Position numbers and translations under genes: made by a program. A DNA stretch of 64,000 nt from Piper betle (lineage: Eukaryota > Streptophyta > Magnoliopsida > Piperales > Piperaceae). The stretch is taken from the NCBI GenBank assembly GCA_033002965.1, contig JAURVB010001728.1, positions 1 to 64,000 of the forward strand, read 5' to 3'. This document shows, one piece after another, positions 35,918-48,985 of this stretch; positions within the stretch are counted from its first letter, which is position 1, and the number at the start of each line of letters is the position of its first letter. The notes under the pieces were generated by a model, which was not told the origin of the DNA, did not search any database, and worked only from the letters and a program-made list of their open reading frames with translations.

Positions 35918-36299
35918 CTAGCGAAAACATCAAACATGTCCTCATCAGGCCCATCATCTCCTAACGGAGAGAAAACTTCAAACAAATTTTATCCATTATC
36001 GATGATATTTAATATTTTGACAATAAATAGACAAAAAAACAATGCAAGAATTAAGTGTTTAGATCTCACGGCCGAGCCGGCTGGTTGGTCCAGCCCAACG
36101 CCATGGGTCTTCTCGTCATTCTACCCCTCGTCCCCGCTCCCCACGCATGGGCATTTCCGTCATTCCGCCCTCCCGAGCCTAACCTCCGAACCAAGAAAAC
36201 CAAATATTAAGAGAAATTAAAAAAATCGAAAATCAAAATTTTGAATCCGCCGTCTCCGCCACCACCTCCGTCGCCGCCGTCGCAACCGCCTTCGCCACC

Positions 36300-36308
36300 A
36301 AACCCTAA
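36300..36308 (+). promoter_or_regulatory. Telo-box (AAACCCTAA) just upstream of the DRP3 copy B start
   Basis: AAACCCTAA lies about 10 nt upstream of the ATG at 36319, in the presumed leader. Telo-boxes occur near transcription starts of many plant genes expressed in dividing tissue; a role here is inferred only. Confidence 0.4.
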
Positions 36309-36318
36309 CCCCGATTAG

Positions 36319-39300
36319 ATGGCCGAAGAAGTGGCATCGCCGTCGCCGGCGCCGGCGCAGGGGCCGGCGGCGGTGGGGCACGCGGTGATCCCCATCGTGA
36401 ACAAGCTGCAGGACATCTTCGCGCAGCTCGGGAGCGGCTCCACCATCGACCTTCCCCAGGTCGCCGTCGTCGGAAGCCAGAGCAGCGGCAAGTCGAGCGT
36501 GCTGGAGGCGCTGGTCGGCCGCGACTTCCTGCCGAGGGGCTCCGATATCTGCACCCGCCGCCCGCTCGTTCTGCAGCTCGTGCACACCGCCGCCGGGAAG
36601 AGTGGCGAGGGCGGGGACGAGTGGGGGAATTCCTCCATCTCCCCGGGAAGAAGTTCTTCGACTTCGCCGCCATCCGCCGCGAGATTCGGGTTCGGCCTTT
36701 GATCATATCCGGCTTTTTGTACTTTTTTAAAATATTTTTTTAGCATTTTTCTTGAAATTGATTGATTATGTGCTAGTTTGTTGAGTTGAGGGTTCGATAA
36801 TTGAAATTGAGCAAATTTGATGCGGTAAAGTCGCTTGCTTGCTCTGTTTTTTTACCCGAAATTGAAGATTGGAATATTTTGCTTATAATGCTTTAACGTT
36901 TATGATCATTGGGAATTGTGTTATCCTTGATTTTTATTCGACCAGAACTGCTTCAAATCGTTCATTGCTGCTAATGTTTTGTTATGTCTAGCATCAATCT
37001 GTATTAGACATTTCTTCACCGGAGTTCGATTGCTATTTAGCCTGTTATAATATTCTCTTCTGTCAATATGAAACGAGCATGTAAATTCATATTTCCTGAC
37101 ATGGGTGTTTTGTTAACTGCATTCTTGTGTTTTATACTTATCTGTGATCATTTTGTCTTTTTTAAACTTAATGTTACCTTATGCCTTGCTATGTGAAATT
37201 TATTTTTTTGTGACACGTCTACAGGCGGAGACTGACCGAGAAGCAGGTGAAAACAAGGGGATTTCAGACAAGCAAATTCGGTTGAAGATTTTTTCACCTA
37301 ATGTTCTTAATATTACTTTGGTTGACTTGCCGGGCATAACGAAAGTCCCAGTGGGAGATCAGCCTTCTGATATTGAGGCTAGAATAAGAACCATGATCAT
37401 ATCTTATATTAAACATGAAACATGCATAATTCTTGCTGTTAGTCCTGCCAATTCTGATTTAGCAAATTCAGATGCACTTCAAATGGCAAGGATGGCAGAT
37501 CCAGATGGTAAAAAATTATGTCCATGAGATTGTTTATCTTTCTAGATTATACTTAATTGCTTAGTGGATTAGTTTTTGTAACTCTTGGTTTTTTTGTTGT
37601 TTTATTTTCTGACAGGCTCTCGGACAATTGGTGTCATTACTAAAGTATGAAAGCTTGTTCTTTGGTCTTTATATTTTGATATTTATTTCTATGATGGAGT
37701 GATTTTTATGTCTCTTTATTTTGCTTCAGTTGGACATTATGGATAGAGGGACTGATGCACGGAATTTTTGCTTGGCAATGTAATTCCTCTTCGGCTAGGT
37801 TATGTAGGTGTTGTGAATCGTAGCCAAGAGGTAATTCATTGAATTCCTTTTCTTTAGTATGCTGAATAACTTGAGTCCTCTGTAAGATTGAGTTAAAGTT
37901 ATATAATCATAGAAGTTCCATCATATTTGTTGCCTGTGCGTATGATTATTTTCTGAACTGCTTTTTTTTGTAAATTGTAGCCTACAAAATCTTTTGCCGT
38001 TCTGTGAAAGTTTAAATCTGTAGACTGTATAAACCTATCTTGAGGTTCTAGTGTAAGAGTCCAGTTAAGCATCAAAGTTGCTTGCTCAGTTCACCTGTTT
38101 ACCATTTGTCTTCTTTTCTAACTTGTTTGTTTTTCAGATTGTCCTTTACCCTATGATTGTTGACATTTGTAACTTCAAGATCCATCATTCTCCTAGATTT
38201 AACTGTTATCTTCATTTCTGGACAGGACATTATCCATGAAAGGAGTATTAAGGATGCTCTTGCTTATGAAGAGAACTTCTTTCGCAATAAGCCTGTAAGA
38301 ACAATTTCCGTTCTTTCTGAATCATATTTGTATTTTTTGTTATTTCAAGTATATATAATTAGTATAATGTTTGAAGGTCTATCATGGGCTATCAGATCGG
38401 TGTGGCATTCCTCAGTTGGCAAAGAAATTGAATCAGGTGCATTTAATTAGTCTATTTTGTAAATGCCAGTTATTGTTATTTTAGTGGTCTGACTAATGCT
38501 TTTAACCATTGGTATGCAGATTCTTGTACAGCATATCCATGCCGTTCTTCCAGCATTGAAGTCACGGATTAGTGCTGAGTTGGTTGCTGTGGCGAAAGAG
38601 TATGCAACTTATGGGGAAATCACAGAATCAAAGGTGCCTTTCTTCCAATCAGTTCTAAGTGAAGTGCTTGTCATCGTGGCTTAAGTTGTTAATTTGGTGC
38701 TCTGTAACTGCTCTTCCCTTCTCATCCAGCTATTCACATTAGGTTCTTATCAATGTATGCTACATTGAATTCAAATACACTTTCACAAGCATTTCTGTTT
38801 AGAGACAAAGTAGATGGAAAAAATAATAGGGTACTAAGATAAGAGGAATATAGGTTTGTTATTATATTTGGCTTACAATATGGGTTCATGGGTTAAGTTC
38901 AAGCAGAAGTGTTTGGCTCTTGTAACATACATCATACATTACAAAACTAGATGATGCTGATGAGGAAATTCTGCTGTTTAAAGCTTTCAATGCTAGCTGA
39001 TATTTAACTGCATGATATCTTCTTAGGGAGAGCATATAAGAAGGGTTATTAGATAGAGCATTTTCCCAACATTATATTATTTTTGCATAAGGATGCCTGA
39101 AGTTCTAATATTGGGGGCAGCTTGCTCGCATGATGTGATCTTATTGGAATCATGAAATAGGGGTACTTTGCATGCCATTTTATTAGAATCAGCACTATGG
39201 AATTGTTAAACTCCATTTATAAGGTATTCGCTGAAGAGGGTTATATTTACCCAATGGAGATGTTTTGTTCTTGACTTCTATGATACACTTGTGGTTGGTT

Positions 39301-42300
39301 GTATTCTAGCAAAATGAGTGCTTTCTCTCGCTATACAATTTCTAATGGCAATGTCTTGTGCTGTTTAATAAGAATGGTAATTCTTTGAGCATCTTGATAT
39401 ATGGAACATTTGTTTATAAGACTCTTTTTGTGGATGTTGATAAGACTCTAACAAGGTGGGTTTATATATACAGGCAGGTCAGGGTGCTCTACTCTTGAAC
39501 ATTCTCACAAAATTTGCTGAAGGTTGGTTAATTTTTCTAAATGATTAACTTGTGCGTCCCTTTGAGAACTTGGCAGAACAATGTAGCAATTCTTAACTTC
39601 CTTCATCATTATATGTTTTGCCCTTTCCAATATAGCATTGCTAATACGTTTTTTAGGCTTTTTTGGGTCCATTTTGCCTCTTCTTCTTGGATGGAAGTAT
39701 GCCTTTTTACTATTCATTTGACATTGTGATCACTCGGTGAAACATGAAAGTTCTGATAATGTTTATTACAGCATTTTGTTCAATGGTGGAGGGAAAAAAT
39801 GAAGCAATGTCTACATCTGAGTTATCTGGTGGAGCACGTGTTCATTATATCTTTCAATCTATTTTTGTTAAGAGTCTAGAGGTACCTACCTTCATTCTTA
39901 TAATTTAACCACACAATCTCCTTTCCTTTGACTTGGTTCCATCTTCCTTTTTAACATTTAAGTTCATTGTAATATGGTTATATTTCCCAGGTATTTTCTT
40001 AATTTTTCAGTAACATTGGCCAGTGTCATGATATGAACTCGTGTTGCCTTTTTTAATTTGGGAGATGCTGTCAATTTTTTATGTTTAGCTGCATTCAAAT
40101 TCACTTTCTTTTGCAGGAAGTGGATCCATGTGATGATTTGACTGATGATGATATACGTACTGCCATTCAAAATGCTACTGGTGCAAGATCTGCATTGTTC
40201 GTTCCAGAGGTCAACTTGATTATGCCTAAAGATTACCATCTTATTTTTGCTGTCTCATTGCTTTAACTTCCGTATTTAATATATAGGTTCCATTCGAGAA
40301 TCTTGTCCGAAGGCAAATTGCACGGCTGCTGGATCCAAGCATCCAGTGTGCAAGGTTCATCTATGATGAGCTGGTTAAGGTACATTTAAGCATTCAGCTG
40401 TTGGTTATCGTAAAATTATTTGCTTATTCTATGGCCTCCATTGTGCGTTAATCTCATTTCAGATAAGCCACCGTTGTCTCAGCAACGAACTGCAAAGATT
40501 TCCCACATTAAGAAAAAAATGGATGAAGTTATTGGCAACTTTTTGAGAGACAATTTGATACCCGCTGAGAACATGATTGAAAACATAATTGAAATGGAGG
40601 TTTGGGAAATTTACCAATATAGATTGGTATATAGTTTTGTATTTAGTTAGTATTAAGGCATAGAGCTATTCATTGTAGATGGATTACATAAATACTTCAC
40701 ATTCAAACTTTGTTGGGGGAAGTAAAGCTGTGGAAATAGCCTATCAGCAAGTCAAGACATCTCGAGCAGCTGCTTCTAGGTTAAAGGTATCATTGTGAAC
40801 ATCTATCTAACCTTTGAGTCTATTATGTTATGTTGACTTTGAACTCGGTCATGGTTCAGGAAGGAGTTGAACCTGAGAAAGTACCAGGATCTGAAAAAAC
40901 TGTCAAGTCTAGAGCAATTCTTCCTAAATCTGTGCCCAACGGCATTGTTCCTGAGAAGGTACGAGTTAATCAATTTTATTTTTGTGGGCTCATCTCGATG
41001 CTTGAGCCTTCAAAATCTTCTGATTTATGTTCAAATTAAAAATTTGCTTTTTAAATATGAAAAAAGTGTGAAATTATTGTTTTCCTTGGTTGGGATGATT
41101 TGCAGGGGGCACGGCCTGCTCCTGACATTGAGAAACCTGGATCTTCAGGTGTAGTTATATCTCAACTGGCCTCCGTTTTGTCAGTCATTACCTTATCCCT
41201 GCAAAGATGATTGTACTGACTCTGTTTTGGTTTGGGGGAACTGCAGCGTCAAGTTGGGGTATTTCATCCATTTTTGGTAGGAATGATGGTAGTAAAGGCT
41301 CGACTACCAAGCAAAATGCCATTCCAATTCACACCATGGAACAGTCATTCTCAATGATCCAACTGAGAGAAGTACATTTTATTTTATTAGTAAAGCTTAA
41401 TGCAAATCTTCTAATAACTGCTAACTTTGGGGGTAAATAATTTGTGGTTTGGTTCATTTTTGTGATGCAGCCACCAGCTATATTGAGACCAACAGAATCA
41501 CAGACAGAGAATGAGGCAATTGAGATAGTCGTCACAAAATTGCTATTAAGGTCATATTATGATATAGTGAGAAAGAATATTGAGGATTCTGTGCCCAAAG
41601 CAATTATGCATTTCTTGGTAAGCATTGTTTTCCTTGTGGTGATGGTATATGTAATTCCATTCATTCAGTCTAGGCGTGAGTGATCGAGGGGCATATTTTG
41701 TGTGAAGCAAAAAATAAGTGTTTGAAGTGCATTATGGCCTAATAGGCCAAATGAAGAGATAATGTGCATGCATCTGTTCAGATCTCTGAGCTGATGCCCG
41801 CACAAAGTATCAGTCAAGTGCAAGTTTACTGCTATATGGTAATGTTGGTTTGGGCCATTTGAAATGATTTCATATCAACCCCGAATAAGAGACAAGTTTC
41901 TCGCTTTGATGAATAAAATTTAGCCACTCAGTAGTCAGTACCCATGATTTATAGTTCTAGGAGACAGGTTTTGTCTCTGTTATGGTTTTGGTAATTTCTA
42001 CGTGACATCATTTCAATTGATGTATTGATGTTTCTGTTTTTTTGTCGTTCTCTCAGGTTAACCACACCAAAAGAGAGCTGCACAATGTGTTTATAAAGAA
42101 ACTTTATAGGTAAATCCACCCTCACATTGAGGACTCGATAGATTTTTAAGTAAAACAAGTTTACCGTGACTTCTCATCAAGGAAAATTTTCCTCATCACT
42201 TCATTTTTCATAACAGAGAAAACCTTTTCGAAGAAATGCTTCAGGAGCCCGACGAAGTAGCAGTCAGAAGAAAACGAGCCCGAGATACTCTTCGTGTATT

Positions 42301-42652
42301 ACAGCAAGCCTTCCGGGTGGGTATTATACATTCATAATCTGTCTTATTGCATGTATTGGTTGTATTTCTGTAAGCCAATGTTTCTTTCGGTTGTTGCCAG
42401 ACATTGGACGAGCTTCCACTTGAAGCTGAAGCTGCAGCAAAGGGATACAGTGTAGGCTCTGATGCAACTCCTTTGCCGAGGGTCCATGGCCTTTCTTCAT
42501 ATTCTCTCTATGCAACAAATGACTATTCTGCTTCTCCAAAACGCACGAGATCGCGGAAGTCGTCCCACTCGGGAGAGCAACTTCCCTTGCATGCAGATTC
42601 GAATGGAAGCATATCCTACTCCGGTCTTGGATCGTATCCTGCAATTGATTAA
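36319..42652 (+). CDS. DRP3: Dynamin-related protein 3 (mitochondrial/peroxisomal fission GTPase), copy B, 20 exons, about 812 aa
   Basis: Exons: 36319-36689, 37225-37507, 37616-37644, 37730-37830, 38226-38294, 38377-38436, 38520-38633, 39474-39522, 39772-39881, 40117-40209, 40287-40379, 40463-40599, 40679-40786, 40860-40958, 41106-41148, 41247-41371, 41471-41617, 42057-42109, 42217-42316, 42401-42652. P-loop GSQSSGKSS is at 52-60, DLPGITK at 158-164 and TKLD at 227-230; the middle domain, the [10 protein letters not shown] segment and GED follow, then a Ser-rich tail. DRP3 is recruited to mitochondria and peroxisomes and divides them. Exon lengths match copy A almost exactly outside the variable region. 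Three one-base losses, each in a homopolymer (G 36623-36627, T 37765-37769, A 40513-40519), must be restored; the sum then becomes exactly 813 codons. The exon 1 donor (GTTCGG) is weak. Confidence 0.9.
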
Positions 42653-42659
42653 ATCTATA

Positions 42660-43580
42660 GTTAAGTTTGAAGGTCAAATTTCTTTGGTAGCAATGTTTAT
42701 TATCACTTCTAACTTTCTTTTATTTGACATTCAGCACACATGGCATAGAAATGCAAGTTTATAATTTTACTAGCCGGAATCGTCTGCATATTATTTAGAA
42801 TGCAAATTTGTTCATATAAGAATGCGTCTTGCAGATAAATAAGAACTGGTTGTTTAGGGTATCTGTTCCTGACCCCTTCTTGTTTCTCGCGGACAAATTT
42901 CAAATTTTGTTGCACAAGTTATGCATCTATTCTTTTAATACTTTATCTTGTGATGATAGTACAAGTAAACTTATCATCTTGTGCCTAATTTTGGGTTCGT
43001 CTTCACTTCCATGACTGCTTGCTTGATATTGCATTTTGTGGTGCGAATTATAGTTTTAAATACCGGACCAGTTATCATACTAAATTTGTAGTTGGCATCG
43101 AATACATTTGGTTTAATGGGTCAATAGTTACCAGTTTAATTCATATAAACATAATTTTCGATCAAAAAATTGAGATTGAGAAATTTAATACAGATTAAAA
43201 TGATACAAACAATATTAGGTACGATTGCGTGATATGATATTGTATAAGGTATTTAAATTTATGGTGTGAATGGTGTTGTCTGTCAAAGCCGAAAGCAATG
43301 TGGGAGTAAACAATTTACTAGCACATTTGTGTCTATGATCAGGAGAAGGTAAAATACATTTAAGCAGCTTTCACTACACTAGAAATTTGAAGTAAATTAA
43401 AACCCATAAATTTAAACTTGAGAAACAATCAGAACCATGATCAAGCAAAGCATTCATGATGCAAATGCAATTAGAAACTGCAAATTCATAATAATTCTAC
43501 AAGTGAAAACAAAGCTTTTGCATTTTTGAGCCAAAATTGTACTAAGAGTTTTATTCCAAGGCACATCACCAAAAGTTCAT
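42660..43580. other. Intergenic region between DRP3 copy B and the small basic-protein gene
   Basis: Convergent 3' ends face each other here. No gene or element is recognised; the 3' UTRs of both neighbours must lie in it. Confidence 0.4.
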
Positions 43581-43588
43581 TTGATTTT

Positions 43589-45547
43589 TCATGCAGCCAT
43601 GCTCTTCTTCTCTTCTTCCAGCTTTTGCAATTCTGCTAATCTCTGAGCCCACGCTCGGTCCCTGGCAACAGCAGCCATTTTCCTTTCAACCCTCTCCATG
43701 CGCTTTTTCGCTTGGCTGCTTGCATCTCCGCCTTCCGTTTCCTTCTCTCGTCCTGTTCAAATGACAGGTCCAACAACAGGATTTACATCTAAATGGCCTC
43801 CTAATGTGATTATAAAACCAGACCCAAAATGATAGGAGTTGGAAAAGGGGGAAATCCTAGAAATATGTTCATCGTATCTGTAATCTATTTCTATTACCAC
43901 AGTTCACCAAGTCTATGGCATGAAAAAATAGATCAAAATCCTTAACCCATTCAGAGCTATTTTCATGCTTCTGGAACAATGTATTAATTAGATTCCACAG
44001 GTTCCACAGTTCAATCATCCTAGTTTTTTGGTTAGTTGTCTTTTTAACTTTTTAAGCACAGACATATAAGCAATCTCATTGAAGAAATGAGACGAAGCAT
44101 GGAAGGAAGTATATTATAAGAAAATGCCCACCGCAATAAAAGCCTTCCGCTGCTTAATCCTCTTAATGCGATTCCTGCCTTGAACGCTGCCTTCATTAGG
44201 TCGACTTCTTGGCATCGGCTCACCAGGCACATATTGCACCCATCTATATGGACCTGCAACACTCAAAATCACATCAAGCATATAGAGAGAGCATGTAATC
44301 CAGCATAAGAAACAACCATCTACATATATTATGATAGAAGAATCTCATTGCATTTACACGTAAAAAAAGTTATACAACATCCACACATATTGGCCAGCAA
44401 CATCACTCATGTTTCATTCCAAAATCCCATTTAACACATCAAAATTTCCAAGGTAGGTAGCAGGTGAAAATCTCAGCATAAAACTATCTTGGACAGAAAT
44501 TTCAATACAAGAACTGCACAGATGCAATAAAAAAAACCATTAATACTGGACCTGCAACATTCACTCACATTCAAGCACATAAAATTCCGACGAAGCATAA
44601 GAATTCAGCACAAGAACCAACAACTGACAGAATTTCTCAATACAAGAATCACGCTACAGTTGCGCAACAAAAAACTCACACTACATATCCATAGATATGG
44701 GCCTGCAACATTCACTCACATTCCAGTCCTAAATCGCATTCAAAGAAGTTCAAGAAATACAGCCTAAGAAACACCTATTGCCATGGAACTCTATATACAG
44801 AAATCTTTCTTCAACTAAGACAACAAAAAAATCATACTCCGTCCATCCATATGCACAAGCAACAATCATTCAGATCCCAATCCCAAATCACATTCAATCA
44901 CATCAAGCATATGAAACAATCAAAACAACAAAAAATCATACCCCATCCATAATTATGAGCCTGCAACAATCACTCACATTCCAGTCCTTGATCACATTCC
45001 AATACATTAAACTAATGAAACAATCAGAACAACAAAAACTCATACCCCGTCCATAAATATTAACTTGCCACAATCACTCACATTCCAGTCATTAATCACA
45101 TTCAAACATACAACTTTTTCTGTGCAAATCCACCTCAAGAATACACATAAAATTTCTACATAACAATCCCACTGCAAAAAAAAAAAAAAACCCTAAATAT
45201 TATAAAATTACTCCACCATTAACAAACCAACAAATCAGAAAAAGTGTGGATCACCAACCAGGCGGCTTGAGGCTAGCTCTCTTCCTCCTCGGCTTCCACC
45301 CGGGCCGCCGCTTCGGGAGTCTAGCGTCGGTCAGGCTATGAACCTCCCGACGCAGAGACGGCGGCACCCAGACCGTCGCCGCAGCATAATCCGGCGGGCC
45401 CCCGAGAGCAGAACCGAGTCTGGAAAGCGGCGATTGGTGGAAGGACGGGGAAAGGCCGGGTGCATATGAGAGGTAGGCTGCACGAACCGACCCCTGGGCG
45501 ATGATGGGGCGTCGGAGAAGGCTCCGCAGCGCCGCCCCCAACACCAT
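43589..45547 (-). CDS. Small basic protein of unknown function, 3 exons, about 191 aa, possibly organelle-targeted
   Basis: Exons (minus): 45547-45259, 44253-44132 and 43752-43589, all GT-AG. The N-terminus (MVLGAALRSLLRRP...) is Arg/Ala/Ser-rich without acidic residues, as in a mitochondrial presequence. It is followed by a basic stretch (RLPKRRPGWKPRRKRASLKP), then YRWVQYVPGEPMPRSRPNEG, NRIKRIKQRKAFIA and a Lys/Glu/Ala-rich helix likely to be a coiled coil. I do not recognise the family by name; the composition would suit an organellar ribosome- or RNA-associated protein, which is only a guess. Exon 3 needs one extra A in the five-base run at 43704-43708 (T on the plus strand) to read through to the TGA; the corrected length is exactly 192 codons. 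Confidence 0.75.
44540..45115. repeat. Diverged tandem repeats, about 100-bp period, in intron 1 of the small basic-protein gene
   Basis: Units recur near 44548, 44700, 44851, 44941 and 45045, each with a CCATA...CCTGCAACAATCACTCACATTCC-type core. The core resembles the intron 1/exon 2 junction itself (TCTATATGGACCTGCAACACTC at about 44243-44264), so the intron seems to have grown by duplicating its own 3' splice region. Confidence 0.65.
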
Positions 45548-45559
45548 TGCTGGCCCTTG

Positions 45560-46650
45560 CTGCTCACGCACGCAGTAGCAAAAAAAAAGGACGAGATTTC
45601 GTGAAAAAGATTGCAGCTTTAGCTGTTGGAGAAGATAGCTGGTAGACAAAAGGGGCACCGGCGTTGGTACCTTGTACTCCGGCGGCGGCGTCTGCAACTC
45701 CGACGGCGGCGAAGAACAAGAAGAGATTCCAAATGGGAAAAATGGCCTCCGAGTTGGGATGGACACGGTCAAGGTTGCAAAACTGCGGACCGCGTCCGTT
45801 TTTACAGCGGCAATGTCATAAAAAGTTAACGGACACGCACATGGAACGGACACGGCACAATAGTGTTGACCGATACACATATGAGTGATGCGGACAGACG
45901 GCGTCGACGCCACAGCATCCGAGTGACCGACCAAATCAATAAGTTTTGTATTTTTTTTATACCATGAATGAATTGAATACATATTATTATTACGAGAAGT
46001 AGCTCCAACACTATTATGTATTCTCATATTTAAGATTTAAACTTGCTCACATAAAAACACAATTAGACATGTATCACAAAAATTTTAGTTGGCCCAAATC
46101 TTTTGCTAAGCTTGGAATACTCAGTGCCAAAAGTTCCATTATTTTTTCATTTGGCTACTAACCTTCTGCAATGCTACAGCTTTGTAAGAGCTGCGATCCT
46201 TGAAAGTTAAAAAATTCTAAATATCTAAAACTGCTTACCAAATAGCAGTTTAGTTCGACAAAAAACTTATATTTCTACATAATCATTCTCTGGAGCTTAT
46301 GAGGGAAGACTTCGTCATCCTTGCATGGACAAATCCCTGAAAAAACCACCACATACCAACACCATTGAATCGTTTAGCTGACATCATAAGCAGGTAGAGA
46401 AAAGCTTTTAACCATCATATAACCTACCATCAAAGAGGATAAGAGGGGATAAAGATTTGTTTGTAGTCGGAAAAACATTGCAGCATGTAACATTTCTTCC
46501 CGCTCCAACCATCTAAACTCATTTCCTGAAGATTCCGCAAAAGATCGTTCTAAGTTCAGGAATACTGGGTTAGCTGAGATTGAGATTGTTTGGGCCATTT
46601 GTCTTCCTGCTTCAGTCCTCGTCTTTTCTCTGCTTCCTTTTTGTTATTGC
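45560..46650. other. Upstream region of the small basic-protein gene; no other gene recognised
   Basis: It contains the presumed promoter of the minus-strand gene. Open frames on either strand are short and without motifs. A palindrome/direct repeat of CCGAGTTAAC lies just beyond, at about 46684-46713. Confidence 0.4.
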
Positions 46651-46799
46651 TGGGGTGAGGCCAAGAGTGCACAGGCCTAGCCCCCGAGTTAACCCGGACC
46701 GAGTTAACTCGGCCCAGCTCACTGGACAATCCTTCTTCAGTTGGCGGTCTTTTTTTGGTCTTTTTAAGCGAGTTTTCATCCATTCTTTGATCGTTCATT

Positions 46800-48669
46800 A
46801 CTTATTATTTATTTGTTTGGTTATTTATTTATTTCTTAATATTTATATATATGTTAATTGTGAGCATGCTCATACGATTATTTATTATTATTGGTGATAT
46901 ATTTATTTATTAATATTAAATTTTTGTATATTTATTAAATTTTTTTATTTATTCATTTATTATTCTCTCACGTATGTTTATATTTATTTGTGTTTAATTA
47001 CATATTTATATATTTGATAGCTAATATTATTATTCATGATTAATTGATATTAACTATTTATTTATTCAGTTATTGAATTATTAGTTATTTATTTATTATT
47101 TACTCATATATGTGCTATTATTTACTCTCATTTAGTCACAAACTTATATAGTATGTTTATGTTATTATTATTATTATTTATGATTAATGCATTATTTATT
47201 TTCATGTAATTTATTTTTTTAATTTTTTTTATTTATGCATGAGTTTATTTATTTATTTATTGATTATTTATTCCTTGTCATGTCTCGACTTGCTTGTCGA
47301 GTGTTTATTTATTGATTCGTTGACGTTGTTGATTGTTTGAGTGTTGTTATTATTAATGTGAGTGGACATCACAATCATACATCATATAAAGTTGTTAATC
47401 TTTTGTTGAGCAATGGGTTTCAACGTAGGTTTTAGAGTTTGAGCTCATCGTAAATATGTCGTCACGCTTAGAGCTTGGACCTCAGGTCCATTGGGACTCT
47501 TCTTAGCTTTATCGCTTTTATTTCTGTGATTAATAACCCTTGAAGATAAGATCCCTCGTATTTTTTTCGAACTTGGCTCCACCTCGCATTGCCTTTGAGC
47601 CTACTTATATGATCTTCTTCCTAGCCCTATACATAGTTTTTATCGAATTTTCAGTAAGCATAGAGTTGATGGACTTCACCTTATGTATCCGTGAGCAGAC
47701 ACATACACGAGTAGTAGCAGGCTCTAGATTAATGAGAAGGCTTTCCATTCATAAGGAATCCTAATATTTTTTACGTCTTGAACTTCCTCACACCCGAAGA
47801 GGCATGGACTAGATGAGTACTGTTGTGTACATCGTATATCTAAACTTGTGGTATTAGAGGGTACTGAAAATGACTGTCTGAGAGTTCCGATCTTTGTGCT
47901 CTTGGTCAGGTATTATATGGAGGTTTAGATAGGGCTTAGGATATCTACTTTTCCCTGAGAGTGGGATCAGTCATTGTCGAGAGAGGCATTTCCCGAGAGT
48001 GAAACTACACCACTTTAGTTCAAGATGCTATTGATTCTACAGCTTGATGGCTCCTCAGTAGATACCCTTTGAGTGTTCCCATGGAGATTATAGATGGTTT
48101 CCTTCCTTGTGGAAATTAGATTCTACTTGCCAGTTTGTACTAGTTATTTTTCGGATCATTGATATTAATTACTAACATTTATCCTATTATATATGTAGGT
48201 CTTGTGTTCCTATGTATTAGGTCAGTTTTAGTAAAAGGAGAAATAATTGCTATACACACTTGTGCTCAACGAGCCGTTGTTTTCTTTAGTGTTTTTGTCT
48301 ATGCTTAATGTGTGTTCATGTATATTTAGTTGATATATAGTGATGTGTGCTCTAACCAATTTATATACCAGATTAGATATGATACAGGTTTCAATAAGAC
48401 ATTCAGATTTCAACTTCAACTATTGTTTTAATTTACTTACTTGTTTATTTATTTATATTGTGTTTTTGTTGTGTGTTGAGTGTTCATATGATATGTAATT
48501 GTTGAGTGTTTGTTGCACATTAATGGTGTCTTCCTTTCTCAAGATGCCTAAAGGGTTGCTACGGTTTGTTTCTCGTTCGAGTCTTGCAGATTAGTTAATT
48601 TAGACATAATTCGACTCAATTGTAATAATTCTAATTCAATTCTTAGGTAAACCGGATTAGGGGTGTTAC
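46800..48669 (+). mobile_element. LTR-like sequence, 5' limit unclear, ending GGTGTTACA
   Basis: The block 47440-47960 (GTCACGCTTAGAGCTTGGACC, ATTAATAACCCTTGAAGATAAG, CCTAGCCCTATACATAG, CTGTCTGAGAGTTCCGA) parallels 8925-9480 in the first LTR. The 3' part (48230-48669) parallels 32097-32539. The upstream 46800-47400 is a low-complexity ATTTATT-rich tract. No coding sequence is present. It is probably a solo LTR, older than the first. Confidence 0.6.
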
Positions 48670-48985
48670 AAATATACATATTGGTCTGTTTACAAAAACC
48701 AAACTTAAGTATTTCAAAACTGAATCAAATTGTTAGTTTGGATTTGGTTCGATTGGATTATTGGTTTTCACCAAATTATGCTCACCCTTCATCCATCACT
48801 CTTTTCATCTAAGAATTGTCTCTCATGTCTTCTTTATAAATATGCCAATAATATATTTTAAAATATTTCACCATTTAAACATTGGAGTTCTAAGAACCCT
48901 CAATGAAGTTAAGTTAATCTTATATTTAATACCTAAACATAATATCTAATATATTAAGGGATTAGATAACCTAGGGGCGACTGCA

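Noticed and set aside
45251..46027. Longer N-terminal extension of the small basic protein (258-codon frame)
   Set aside because: The upstream part has no similarity to a transit peptide and the ATG at 45547 starts a good basic N-terminus; the extension frame also runs through the donor at 45258.
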